In this document: piece after piece, positions 42,851 to 53,375 of the stretch | Layout of the letters: the number at the start of each line of letters is the position of its first letter | How positions within the stretch are numbered: position 1 is the first letter of the stretch | Origin: Straminergon stramineum | Lineage: Eukaryota; Streptophyta; Bryopsida; Hypnales; Calliergonaceae | Direction of reading: 5' to 3' | Length of the DNA stretch: 64,000 nt | Assembly (NCBI GenBank): GCA_963920665.1 | Contig: OY987267.1 | Location: 1,922,001 to 1,986,000 of the forward strand | Translations under genes and position numbers: made by a program | The notes under the pieces: generated by a model | The model's input: only the letters and a program-made list of their open reading frames with translations | Told to the model about the DNA's origin: nothing | Databases searched by the model: none

Positions 42851-42995
42851 CCATAGGCGACTGCGGGTGGGGCGCGTACGGGTAAGGTGGGGTGACCGCG
42901 AGTCCTAGAATGAGGGCGTCTGCGGGTCCAACTCAAGGCGACTGAGGGTGTAAAGGCGACTGCGGGTGTAAGGAAAAGGGCGATCTTGGCTTTAT
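42851..42995 (-). repeat. GC-rich minisatellite A
   Basis: About five copies of GGCGACTGCGGGT-like units plus one GGGGCGCGTACGGGT unit on the plus strand. This is the same motif family as the arrays at 47.5, 50.5, 52.6, 54.6, 56.8, 62.8 and 63.1 kb. Orientation predicts a leftward gene, but none is recognisable to the left. Confidence 0.8.
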
Positions 42996-43850
42996 CCCAT
43001 ACGCAAGGAATTTCTTTTGTTCCGTGGATGATAAGAACTTCTAATATACGACATAAATGCAATTGTCCATCTTTGAAAATTGAGTCCCAATTCCCAAAAG
43101 AGAGATCTTACTAAGTCCTCATACCGGAAATGAGTATTTTTGTGAGGGGAAAGGCAAGTACATCACATCACAGAGTTCTATTGGAGATGATTTTCATACT
43201 CACTAGTCCATCCGTTAAAGGTTAAGAGCAACCTCGTGTGCCGTTGCAATTGCAAACATAAATATAACAACCATTTCAATCTTGCTCATGATTTCGGATC
43301 CTTCAGTTTCCATGTGCCATTGCATTCTCCTAAGCCTTAAATGAAGTACTTCACATTCTGTGGTCATTCACTCATTCATAGGAGCCTCTGAGTTCTACAT
43401 GTTTTTATTACATATGGTTGGGAATTTCTAATTCAAATTTTCTACTCCTATTGAAGTGTAGAAGCCAATATCGCAATTGGATATAATAATTACACCAAAA
43501 ATAGATACAAAAACAAGAAAAATTTAAGGATAATTAGTATTACTGTATTTATAAGTTGTACACACTAATAGAGTAGTGACCCAATCTTATAAATGAACTT
43601 CTACTTCAATTGTACTTCCATGAACTTTGTTAAGATCTCCACGTCTATACTTGTAGAAGTCCACACTAAAGACATTGAACAGAACTTTGTAATTCTAACA
43701 CTATCATGCTTTCATACTAAAGTAGATACTACACAAAACTCATCTATAGGCTATTTGCCTATGAACTTAAGCTAGAAAAATTCAACACACCAAAATTATG
43801 CAAAAGCATTACATTACCACTTCACTACCTCTAAATCTATATTTATAAAG
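42996..43850. other. AT-rich spacer 3' of the hAT relic
   Basis: AT-rich DNA without recognisable features between minisatellite A and the end of the hAT-derived frame. A terminal inverted repeat of the hAT element would be expected around here, but I could not identify one. Confidence 0.4.
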
Positions 43851-46800
43851 TTACGGTGAAAATGTGTAATCACTAGGCACCTCATCAGCGTCAGGGTCAG
43901 AATCATCATCCGACTCCTCCACCCTATCATTATCATCACGGTTATCATTCTCGTCGTCCTCCCTTCGTACTCGTTCATTTTGCACTTCATGTTCTACCTC
44001 TGAGTTCACGTTCTGCACTTCAGTATCCACGACGCCGTCGCCGCTAGTTTGCACCAATCGTTTAGTCAACCTCAATGCATCTCTTGTTCCATCAAGGTTG
44101 GATGTAGGATGTCGTCTGCCTCTACTGGATTGCCCGATGTTTTGATTGGAATTGGCTTCACCCATGATGAATCTTTGGACAACATGGTTCTGTTGTTTGG
44201 GATTTCTTTGTAGCCTCTCCTGCGTCTTCCTCAATCGCTTTTTCTATCCTCTTGTGCCTTCACGCATGAGCAAGGATGATTCTCCAGGGCCAGAAATAGA
44301 GGAGGGTTGAGTGGGTTGCGGAGCTGAAGCATGGCCTTCATTATCAACTGTCCTAAGAGGACTATTATGCAAGGGCGGCCTAGTCGTACGGGTTGGTATA
44401 GACCTAGTCGCCCTAGCATTGTTTGCGTTTCCTCCTCCACTTAAGGGCACCGTACGATTCCGGTTCATAACAGCTTGCAAGGGCAAGTCTGAATCATATT
44501 CCACATTTTCTGTTCTCAAGGGGCTCCGTAATGGAGAAAGTGGAATGCTTGTATGCACAACATCTTTGTCGTCTGTTGGCGGTGTTGCCTCCTCTTGCCT
44601 TTCATTTACCTCAACAACTCGAGCGGCACTTCGTAGGTTCATTACCCTTGTAGAACCCTGATCTACAGCATTTGGAGATCTTGCTTCCTCAGCTCTTATG
44701 GACATTGGACTATTTATGCCTTCATTGGGGTTGTCGGGACTACTTGTCCGAGTCGGTGATGAATTTATTGGAGGAGGTACATTCCTATCTCTAGCAGAGA
44801 CGTAGGGTTGCGGGGGCCTTCATGGTGCACGTTGAACCTCCTCCTCCTCAGAGTAGTACGTATTATTCTCAGCTGTAAATGTATTTCCATAGTTGTGTCT
44901 CCATGGAGGACTCTTTTCTCTATGAATCAGTCTTGTCCAAATATTTCCATGTAGATGCTATTCTGCCAACCTAATGTTCTCATTAGCTCGAGCCCTTCTG
45001 ACTGGGTCGCCATCCCCTAATGATCCTGTACCTAATGGCTCCTCATTCTCTTCCAAGGTATTTCCATCCACAAGGTAATTTTCGTAGAACATTGCAAGAT
45101 TGCGTCCAAGTTTCTCACGTTCAAGTTTACTGTTGGTGTAGATATACACCAATGCTTCCGCCTTGGATGTGGTTAGGCAATTTCGCACTTTATTGTGCAC
45201 AAACGAATACATGCTCCAATTCCTTTCACATGATGATGCTGAGCACGTCAAAGATAGAACTCTCATTGCAATTTTTGGGAGAACATTAGCACCCACAAGA
45301 TTCGACCATTGATGAGGCATTAGTTTACATTGTGTAATATCAAAAGACTCTTCTAAGGGGTCAAAAGGACCTGTCTTCTCTTCGAACTGCGTGAGCTCCT
45401 GCAATGCCTCCATGTATGATAATCCCAATGACTCGCTCATTTTTTGAAGCACCTGATTTAAGGCTCTTTTGGCCACACCGTCGTTACGAAGGGTTCCTAC
45501 TTCAATCAAGAAAGGATTTAAGAGTGCCCCTGCATAGTGTAGGTCTGTGAGCATCAATTTCCAACAAGCCTCGAATTGCGTCTCAAACTTCGTTGCAGTT
45601 TCATCATTCAGAAAAAAAGGTTCATTTCTCAAGCTCCACACGTGCTCTTGAAGAGTCTTCATAACCAACCAACCAAGCCTTAGGCATTGCCGGGGCTTTT
45701 CCATCAAACACTCGAAGAGCAATAATGACGGGCTCCACCATGTGCAAAAAATTCTCACACTCCACCCAAAAAGATTCCGCATGAATGTCATTCCGCGCTA
45801 TAGTGGCTCGCGCTCTCAATATATCTCCATTTTGGCGATGTTCCAAACTAGCCTCAAATTGCACATATGTCTCATCCATTATCACTCGAATCAATGCTGA
45901 CTTGCACTCCACTACACGTGATATCATGAGGAAGTTCACTGCAAAGCGTGTTTTAGAAGGCATTCACAATGCCTTGTCCGGGGAGTACTTTCGGAAGAGA
46001 GCCAATGTGGAATGGTACTTCTTGATGTACTTTACTATCTGCGTACAACGTCATACTATTCTCGTCACCTTGACATCCTTTGTCCAGTCTTCCAAAAGCA
46101 AGTCCAAAATGTGTGCTGCGCATCCTTGGGTATACATGTGAGGATATTTCTCTTGTAACGCCTTCAAAGTCCCCATCATGACAGCGGCATTGTCCGTACA
46201 TAGTTGGACAATGTTTTTGGGGCCAACCTCTTCTATGTATTGCGCCATCATATTGGTTGTGTACGCAATGTCCCTCTTCTCCCCCGTGGTGTCCACCGAT
46301 CCAAGAAACACATCCCTTGCAGGACACACGAGCATTAAATTTAGTAATGGACGGCTATTAGTATCAGACCAACCATCCGAACAGATAGTCGCTCCATAAA
46401 CTTCGATAGAGTGCTTTGTCCGCTCAGTGACCATTTTAGAAACACTTTCTTTCTTTGGCTCTATCATTCTTGTACGCAAAGCATTGTATGAGGGCGGTTG
46501 GTATCGTAGTCCTGATGCCGCTGTCTCTTTCACTGCTTTCACAAAGGCAGAATGGCGCGCAACATTGAACGCAATGCTAGCCTCATATAAAAAGGAAGCC
46601 CACATGGTATCCAACTTTGCTCTCGTGCTACTTTGTAATGCCTCATCCATGCTAGTTTGCCTAGAAATGGAAGGGTCATTCCTCCTCAAAATTGTTTGAG
46701 GAGTGGAATCTACTGAATCTGTAGTAGGGAGCATTGGTTCATTCGTAGCACTAGGCTCCTCTGACCTCTCCCTATCCCCCTCCAACATAGGCTCTACCAC

Positions 46801-47130
46801 AGTCTCATCTATAACATTAAATTCTGGAACCTCCTCATGCATTTGTTCAAAGCTCATTTCCTTCGGAACAACCCCACGACAAGTCCTAAACTTTTGCAAT
46901 ACTACCCATGGGGTTTTCTTACATCGCTCCGATGCAGTCCTGCCGCCAAATCCAAAGTGACAAAATGCTTGCTTTTGTACAAATACGGAGGTCCACCCAC
47001 AGAGAACACATGTTCGTGTGTTTCCCGCAAATTGACGGTCAATGTCTACAACCAACCAAGGGTCCCACTCCTTCGTGGCTCTCCTTGTATCATTAATGCT
47101 AGTCCTCCTCCCCTCACCCCGACTAGCCAT
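43851..47130 (-). pseudogene. decayed hAT-family transposase gene
   Basis: hAT transposases cut and paste DNA transposons. One frame can be followed from ATG 47130 to a TAA at 43851. The N-terminus has a BED-type zinc-finger-like C-x2-C with a downstream His and Cys. A DUF659-type part follows: PPSYNALRTRMIE, ICSDGWSDTNSRPLLNLMLV, NIVQLCTDNAAVMMGTLKAL and GCAAHILDLLLEDW. Near 45,250 comes the hAT dimerisation block CSASSCERNWSMYSFVHNKV. The tail is acidic and disordered. The frame is broken by TGA at 46051 and 45964, a frameshift near 45,660 in a GGTT repeat, TAG at 44958, TGA at 44820 and TAG at 44244. It is upstream-linked to minisatellite B like its neighbours. Almost certainly inactive. 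Confidence 0.88.
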
Positions 47131-47316
47131 ATTGTTCCTCGCCTATGAGTTCTTCAAACAATATTATCATATGAATCAAAGCCTTGATTTAGAAAAAAGA
47201 ATGGCAAAGCCACTTGCTTTGAACGGTCTTTTAAACCACGCAAACCAAGTGGTTGCCCTCCAAAGATCCAAACATCCGCAAGAAGCCTCTTTCAAAGATT
47301 CAAGCCAAGAGTTCAT

Positions 47317-47361
47317 CCTTGAAGCAAGGTGAAAACCACAGTCCGGGCCTTCAACTTTATA
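47317..47361 (-). promoter_or_regulatory. core promoter-like region of the hAT relic
   Basis: On the minus strand TATAAAG (47361-47355) lies between minisatellite B and the hAT start. A 13-bp inverted repeat CCTTGCTTCAAGG (47329-47317) follows. It occupies the place of the TATA and CCACTTGAAGTGG-like elements of the other modules, but its spacing (about 29 bp) is shorter, so homology is uncertain. Confidence 0.35.
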
Positions 47362-47414
47362 CTGCCATCCTGCTAGCACCGCAAGTTGTCCCCTGAGAGC
47401 CAGAATGGGTGCAC

Positions 47415-47658
47415 GAAATGGGCGACCTTGTAACAGGCACACTTGCCCTGTGGGCGACTACGGGTCGACGGTTTGCACTAGGAGCGCGCATGCAGATCAT
47501 AGGGCGACTGCGGGTCCAAGGGGGGCGACTTCGAGTCGAAAAAGAGGCGACTGCGGGTAAGGGTGGCGAGTGCGGGTGGAAGGGGGGGCGACTGCGGGTA
47601 GAAGGGGGCGACCGCGGGTCTCAAGAGGCGACTTCGGGTACTTGAAGGGCAACCGCGC
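47415..47658 (-). repeat. GC-rich minisatellite B, upstream of the hAT relic
   Basis: About ten units of GGCGACTGCGGGT type on the plus strand (ACCCGCAGTCGCC when read with the hAT gene), separated by purine-rich linkers of variable length. The array ends at the right in GGCGACTTCGGGTACTTGAA. It starts about 285 bp before the hAT start codon. Confidence 0.88.
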
Positions 47659-48537
47659 TTACACTTTAGGATCCAAGGCCATTTTTGTTATCTTGTTAGC
47701 GTTCCATCGATAAGTTTCTAGATGAAAGTCATCCTAGTTTAGATAGAGATTTTATTAAACCCTAAACGCTATCCAAGGGTTTGATGTGGTATTTATAGAT
47801 ACTTCAAAAAAAGATTTTTGGGAGTATAGTCATAGACTTAAAGAATGCAATTTTTTTTTAAACAACCACATGAAGGGAAACTCATTTCAAATCCATTCCA
47901 ACAAACTTAAGAAAAAATAAATAGAATTAGCTTGTACTCAAATGTGGAAAAAATTAAGAACTTTCTCTTTCTAATTAAAAAGAAAAATGGGGGACAATAT
48001 TGGTTGATCAAACCATATACATGGAATCCACAACTCAAAATGTATAACTTCCATTTTTCTATCAATTCCAAAAGTATTCTTTTGAGTACCTTTTTATGAT
48101 GTTTTTTCCCAAATTATAAATCTCAAGAAGAGTCCATACATTCACGAGGTGAAGGGCATGGGAATGTTGTCATTTACAATATGTTCAAACCATATGTTAA
48201 AATACAGAAAAATGCAACCATATAAACTTATATTGAAACTCTCATGGATGATGCAGCTTAAATTTATTGAGGGTTCTTTGTGTAGACTCAAAGTTACTAG
48301 AATTCTTTTTTTTTTTAAAACACTACACAAATTTAACAAGAAATTAACATTCACATAACTTGAAATCATCAAAATTTGTCAAAAATTCAAATGTTTGGAT
48401 CCAAATGCAATCACATTTTCATACACAAAAAATAAAAATAAACATTCTTGTATTTCAGCAAAAATAAGGACAAAGCCTTTTTCTTCATATATCTTGGAAG
48501 AAGTATATAGTCATAAAAGAAACAAGAGCCACCTAAT
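47659..48537. other. AT-rich spacer
   Basis: AT-rich DNA between minisatellite B and the 3' end of the next minus-strand gene. A telo-box-like AAACCCTAAACG occurs near 47,758. No gene seen. Confidence 0.5.
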
Positions 48538-50097
48538 TTATACTCCATCCATTTCCCCTTGTTCTTCCCTTTTCTTCTTTTCCAATTCTATTTGGGCTCT
48601 TGCCACTCTCTCTTCCCTCTTCAAAAGAGTCAGGTCATGGTTCCACATCTTATTTTGGATCCACCACTTCTTGAACAATGACATGAACTTGATCTGTGCC
48701 TTTGGCCATGACATCTTTTCCTCCAACTTCTGTTCCAATCTTTTCATAGAAGCTAACTTCATCTTCAACTTTTCTATTTCCGTAGTGGATGACAAATCTT
48801 CAACATCCACAGACAATGAATCTGATTGCAACGACCGGTCAATAGGATCAGCATCCTTCATCTCCTTCAAGCGGTTCAATGTCGATCTTGCCTTTTCCAC
48901 ACCTCCTTTTTCAATGGCAAGGTTGTTTTCTTCCATCCTACATTTTCCCATTATTGTTTGAAGTCGTTCATCCATAACAGGATTGACATTTGAACTGGAA
49001 CCTCCATCTTCTCCCTTATTGAACTTGAGGTAAAATTGTTCCAGTTGTTCCATTTCTCTTTGTTGGGTTGCCAAACGAGTTTGTCCAGCTTGAATTAGTT
49101 CTTTGAGGGTGCCCACATCCTCAACCTAAATCTCTTGTGCGCTTCGCTTCTCGATGATCTCACACTCCCTTTCTTTTTCTTCAAGATCCTTTAAAAGCAT
49201 CTCCAACTCCACTTTATAGGATTCTTTCGTCCGCCGTTTATTGTCTTCTCCAAATACACCTTGATGTTCTTGTTCCATTTCACGCAATCCTTCCATGGAA
49301 GGCAAATTCATCAAGGTCAAAGGAATCTCTTCTTCGGCTTCACTCTCCCCATCCAACCTATTTTCATTAATTTCTTGCAAGCGAGCTTGCACGTAATGGA
49401 ACACTTCATCATCTTCGGGACGACGGACCCCTATCGGTTCCACAGACATAAAAGGTTCTCCATCCGTTGGTGTGGTCCGTTGCATGTTGCCTTCTTCGGA
49501 TACCACCAATGCTAAGTTTTCTTCCATTAATGTATCTTCTATCCTGTCCCTAGATTCAGGCAATGGCTCTTCATCGGAGTCCGATTCTCTAGTTGATGTT
49601 GACCAAACATAATCCTCATTTGCCACTCCTTCTATAATGTTCTTTTTGGGCCCTAGCCCATCCCGAGGATTATTTGAAGGACCCGCTCTTGGAATGTCTT
49701 TTGTATCTGGAAGCGTGACATTCTTGGATGTCTTGAAGGTCATCCAATCTACCGTTTTCCCCAATTGTAACTCTGCATATATCATTTGGCATATGCCCAT
49801 TGAGACTTCGCTCCGTGGAATTTTTCGCTTTCCGTACAATGTTGGGTACACTTCAATACATCTCTGGACAAATGCATCATCCTTGCAGTAATGAAGATTT
49901 GCTTGGTTTTGCTTCACATGGTGAATGTGTCGATGGTAAGGGAATAGCTTGTCGATATGGCACCAATCCACAAATAACTTGCAAGTCGTCAAGGTCCAAT
50001 CAGAATTTACATGACGCCATCCCCGATATGCCTTAGCCATTGGGTCAAGAAGGGTGCGTCGTTGCCTACTATGGCGATCTCCTTTCTTCTTCGTCAT
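48538..50097 (-). pseudogene. WCHI-domain protein with coiled-coil tail, one in-frame stop (copy 1)
   Basis: A single frame runs from ATG 50097 to TAA 48538 (519 codons), broken only by a TAG at 49128-49126. Residues ~10-140 form a conserved domain shared with the genes at 57.3 and 62.5 kb: AYRGW (23-27), TTCKLFVDWCHIDKLFP (W44 C45 H46 I47), QNQANLHYCKD, then RCIEVYPTLY and finally YAELQLGKTVDW. An acidic, Ser-rich linker follows, with EEEIPLTLMNLPSMEGL. After the stop comes a Lys/Glu-rich predicted coiled coil to the end. I know no named family with this domain. The single stop could be a recent mutation or be read through. Low GC and no introns, with minisatellite C ~200 bp upstream. Confidence 0.7.
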
Positions 50098-50228
50098 CTT
50101 GTCGTGTCACTCTAGCGTAAAGAGAACTAGACTTTTGTTGATAATATAACCGAAGAAATGAATTCTTAAACGTGGAAGCCACAACACGTGTAGATGCCCA
50201 AACTTCCAATCCACGAACCGGCAGTCAG

Positions 50229-50314
50229 ACGCTTCAAGGCGGATGAAAGGCGCGGTGCAACGAAGGAAGTGACAACTTGGGAATCCAGTATCCCCTTAAA
50301 TACCTGAAGTCGCC
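50229..50314 (-). promoter_or_regulatory. conserved core promoter-like cassette (copy 1 gene)
   Basis: Read on the minus strand: GGCGACTTCAGGTATTTAAG at 50314-50295 forms an inverted last repeat unit running into a TATA-like TATTTAAG. About 56 bp later TTTCATCCGCCTTGAAGCGT (around 50248-50229) matches the downstream element of the kinase and copy 2 modules. The same order and spacing recur at 54.7, 57.0 and 62.6 kb. Confidence 0.6.
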
Positions 50315-50745
50315 TAGGGCGCGTGCGGGAAGAGGGTGCATGTGGGTCTTGGGCGACTATGGGTTTGGGTCCCACTGTTCAGAAACTGCCATTGAGGAAA
50401 AATTAGAGTTTCTGGAAGGAGACCTCGGGTGCAAGGTGACCGCAGGTATAGGGGGGCGTTTGCATGTAGGGCGACCACAGGTCTTTTCCTAGGCGACCTC
50501 GGGTAATGGGGCGACCGCGGGTACAGGGGGTGGCTGCATATAGGGCGACCACAGGTCATTTCCTAGGTGACCGCGGGTAATGGGGCGACCGTGGGTACAG
50601 GGGGCGGCTGTATATAGGGCGACCACAGGTCATTTCCTAGGCGACCGTGAGTAATGGGGCGACCACAGGTCTCAGATTCCAAAAGGTCTTCCCCAATTCA
50701 TGACGATGGGAGCGGCTGCGTATGGGGCGACCTCGGGTCAAGGGC
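50315..50745 (-). repeat. GC-rich minisatellite C, upstream of WCHI copy 1
   Basis: GGCGACCGCGGGT-type units with a higher-order period of ~76 bp between about 50,470 and 50,680 (GGCGACCACAGGTC, TTTCCTAGG, then TAATGGGGCGACC). A GGGCGCGTGCGGGA unit lies nearest the gene. Orientation relative to the gene is as in the other modules. Confidence 0.88.
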
Positions 50746-50916
50746 GCCAAAAAACATGAGTTTGAGTTTCCGCCCTAACAAATTGGAGGGAAGGTGTTCA
50801 AACTTTTCAAGTACCGCTCCCCCCTTTTCTAAGGATTAACTCCAGAAAATCCTAAGACAGAGGCATTCAATACGAAGTGATCAAAAGTTAATTAAGTAAT
50901 AAAGAAAGAGAATTGG

Positions 50917-51845
50917 TTGACGAAGTGGAGATTTGGAAAAGCCCTTCTTCCTAACATTTTATTTCTTCTTCATCCATCCATGTGGTCATGTAAAATTCAA
51001 CGTAACCATTTCCTACTTTAATTTTTGGAGGGAGTACATTAAAAGGAGACCTTTCCTTGTGGGGGGAAACGATGTACAAATAAAATACTAAAACTGTGGG
51101 ATGCATGAAGAGAAATCTTTTTATCTACATCAAAAGTGGTTTTAAAAAATGGAAACTTGGGAAAGCTCTTCTCTTTGACATTTTTTTTTCCACATGCTCA
51201 TGTCAAATTCAACATGACCATTTTCTATTTTAATTTTTGGAGGGAGTACATTTGGAGGAGACCTTCTCTTTGGGGGAAATGAATAAATGATATACAAAAA
51301 AAATACTAACACCATGAGATGCATGAAGAAAAAATCTTTTGATCTCCATAAGAAGTGGTTTTTAAAAATGGAGCTTGGGGAAGCTCTTTTCCTTCACAAT
51401 TTTTTTTCTTCGTGCTCATGTAAAATTCAATATGACCATTTCCTATTTTAATTTTTAGAGGGAGTACATTAAAAGGAGACCTTCTCTTTGGGGGAAATGA
51501 ATAAATGATGTACAAAAAAAATACTAACACCGTGAGATGCATGAAGAAAAAATCTTTTGATCTCCATAAGAAGTGGTTTTTAAAAATGGAGGCTTGGGGA
51601 AGCTCTTCTCCTTCACAATTTTTTTTTCTTCATGCTCATGTAAAATTCAACATGACCATTTCCTATTTTAATTTTTAGAGGGAGTACATTTGGAGGAGAC
51701 ATTCCCTTTGGGGGGAAACGATGTACAAATAAAATATTAACACCATGAGATGCATGAAGAAAAAATCTTTTGATCTACATAGGAAGTGGTTTTTAAAAAT
51801 GGAGACTTGGGGAAGCCCTTCTCCTCGTCATTTCATTTTCCATCT
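50917..51845. repeat. 212-220-bp tandem repeat, about 4.3 copies
   Basis: GGGAGTACATT recurs at 51031, 51242, 51461 and 51681 within a long shared unit that also contains TTCAACATGACCATTTCCTA, GATGCATGAAGA and AAGTGGTTTTTAAAAATGG. Copies differ by point changes and small indels. The repeated minus-strand frames they create (51142-51542) are by-products. Confidence 0.9.
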
Positions 51846-52384
51846 TCAAACATAGGAATTTCAATAGAGTCCTCCTCTTGATACATCAAGGGGATTTAAA
51901 TGACATTTGAAGGGGTGAATGAATATTGAATTTATTGAAGATTAAAAAGTTCAGAAATGACACCTTCAATGGTTTATATCTTACAAGTGCAAGGTTTAGG
52001 AGTTCAAACTTTTTTATGACATATAATGAAAAGCAAATCACATGTGTTTATCATTTTATCCACCCTAAAAAATAGAAGTACATTACTTTTGGGGTGGCAC
52101 ACATGGAGAAGGTCCATGGTTTTTCTATAGGGTTTAGGGTATAGGGTTTAGGGTATAGGTTTAGGGTTTAGAGTTTGGAAAACCCTCTTCAATTTATCTA
52201 ATTAGTCTTACTATAATTTTGTATTTATAGACTGATTTTGTAGTATTAACTAGCTACCAACATTGAAGGACAGGTCAGTTATAGTCCATGAAAGACGCAA
52301 TTAAGTCTGACTTCATTAGTGTTGGAGATGGCTCACATCTTCTGCTACGTTGGTTTTTGGATTGGCGTGACTTTAAGATAGAGG
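51846..52384. other. AT-rich spacer with interstitial telomere motif
   Basis: Mostly AT-rich. At 52130-52170 there are about five TTTAGGG / TATAGGG units, a short degenerate interstitial telomeric repeat. No gene. Confidence 0.5.
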
Positions 52385-52965
52385 CGATTGCTAGTGGGGG
52401 GCGAGTTTAGGTCCTGGGCGACCGCGGGTGGGGTGACTTCAGGTCCTGGTGGTTTCGAGGCCAATTTGGTGGATTGGGGGGCGACTGCGGGTGGGGGGCA
52501 AGTTCAGGTCCTGGGTGACCGTGGGTAGGGGCGACTTCAGGTCCTGGTGGTTTTGAGCCCAATTTGGTGGATTGGGGGCGACCACGGGTGGGAGCGCGGT
52601 CTTATGTTTTGGTGGTTTCGAGCCCAATTTGGTGGATGGGGGGGGGCGACCACGGGTGGGGGCGCGGTCTTCTGTTTTGGTGGTTTCCAGACTAATGTGG
52701 TGGATGGGGGGGGGCGATTGCGGGTGGGGGGCGACTTCAGGTCTTGGGCAACCGCGGGTGAGGGCGACTTCAAGTCCTGGTGGTTTCGGGCCCAATTTCG
52801 TGGATTGGGGGGCGACCGCGGGTGGGGGCGCTGTCTTCTGTTTTGGTGGTTTCGAGCCTAATTTGGTGGATGGGGGGGCGACCACGGGTAGGGGGCGACT
52901 TCAGGTCCTGGTGGTTTTGAGCCCAATTTCGTGGATTGGGGGGCGACCACGAGTGGGGGAGTGCC
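52385..52965 (-). repeat. GC-rich minisatellite D (higher-order array, no gene attached)
   Basis: GGCGACCGCGGGTGGGGG units are embedded in a higher-order repeat with the phrase CAATTTGGTGGATTGGGGG at 52468, 52565, 52630, 52699, 52799, 52864 and 52930, so spacings alternate near 66 and 98 bp. It is the longest array here. Orientation predicts a leftward gene, but only tandem repeats and AT-rich DNA lie there. Overlapping proline-rich frames on both strands are by-products of the repeat. Confidence 0.9.
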
Positions 52966-53040
52966 TTCCAATCCAAAGAAGTTTTAATAAGTATAACGAG
53001 TTCAACTTTTAACATCCAAGAACAAGTCACTTCATTAGGA

Positions 53041-53189
53041 CCTTGGGGTCTTCAAGGCATCTTCGGGTGATGCATGGAAGGTATTGGCTTCCTAGAAGTC
53101 ATTGTTCTTGTAGAGGTCTCGGGTTCGATCTCCAATGAGATCAATTTGGTTTGGTTCTTGTAGCCAACCGATAAAAAAAAAAAAAAAAA
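53041..53189 (+). mobile_element. tRNA-derived SINE-like element with poly-A tail
   Basis: An A-box-like TGGCTTCCTAGAAG (53085-53098) is followed by a strong B box GGTTCGATCTCC (53122-53133), and the segment ends in 17 A (53173-53189). This is the layout of a short tRNA-derived SINE on the plus strand. TTCTTGTAG occurs twice inside. No clear target-site duplication. Confidence 0.55.
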
Positions 53190-53259
53190 GACGTCAAGCT
53201 AGTTCCCTATGGTATGTGGGAGGGAAGGTGATTTGATTCTCAAGGTCTAGGGGATGGTC

Positions 53260-53375
53260 CATGAGAGTTATAAGAAATCAGTATTGAATTTTGGACGGAA
53301 ATGTATGTGGTGCAACCTTGCACCTCATACATCTCCATTCTAAATTCAATACTGACCGTCTCAACCCTCATAATA
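53260..53375. repeat. long imperfect hairpin (foldback), possible miRNA-like precursor
   Basis: CAGTATTGAATTTTGGACGG (from 53279) pairs with the stretch ending CTAAATTCAATACTG at 53354. Over ~37 positions per arm about 31 match, with almost no loop around CAACCTTG. Weaker pairing extends both ways (ATGAGAGTT with AACCCTCAT). It could be a small foldback transposon or a plant miRNA/siRNA precursor. Confidence 0.55.

Noticed and set aside
51142..51542. Two similar minus-strand frames (MHLMVLVFFLYIIYS type)
   Set aside because: They come from the 212-220-bp tandem repeat; AT-rich composition and no conservation beyond the DNA identity.
52439..53030. Proline-rich frames on both strands over minisatellite D
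   Set aside because: Repeated peptides follow directly from the DNA repeat and occur in several frames at once; the same holds for arrays C, E, F and G.
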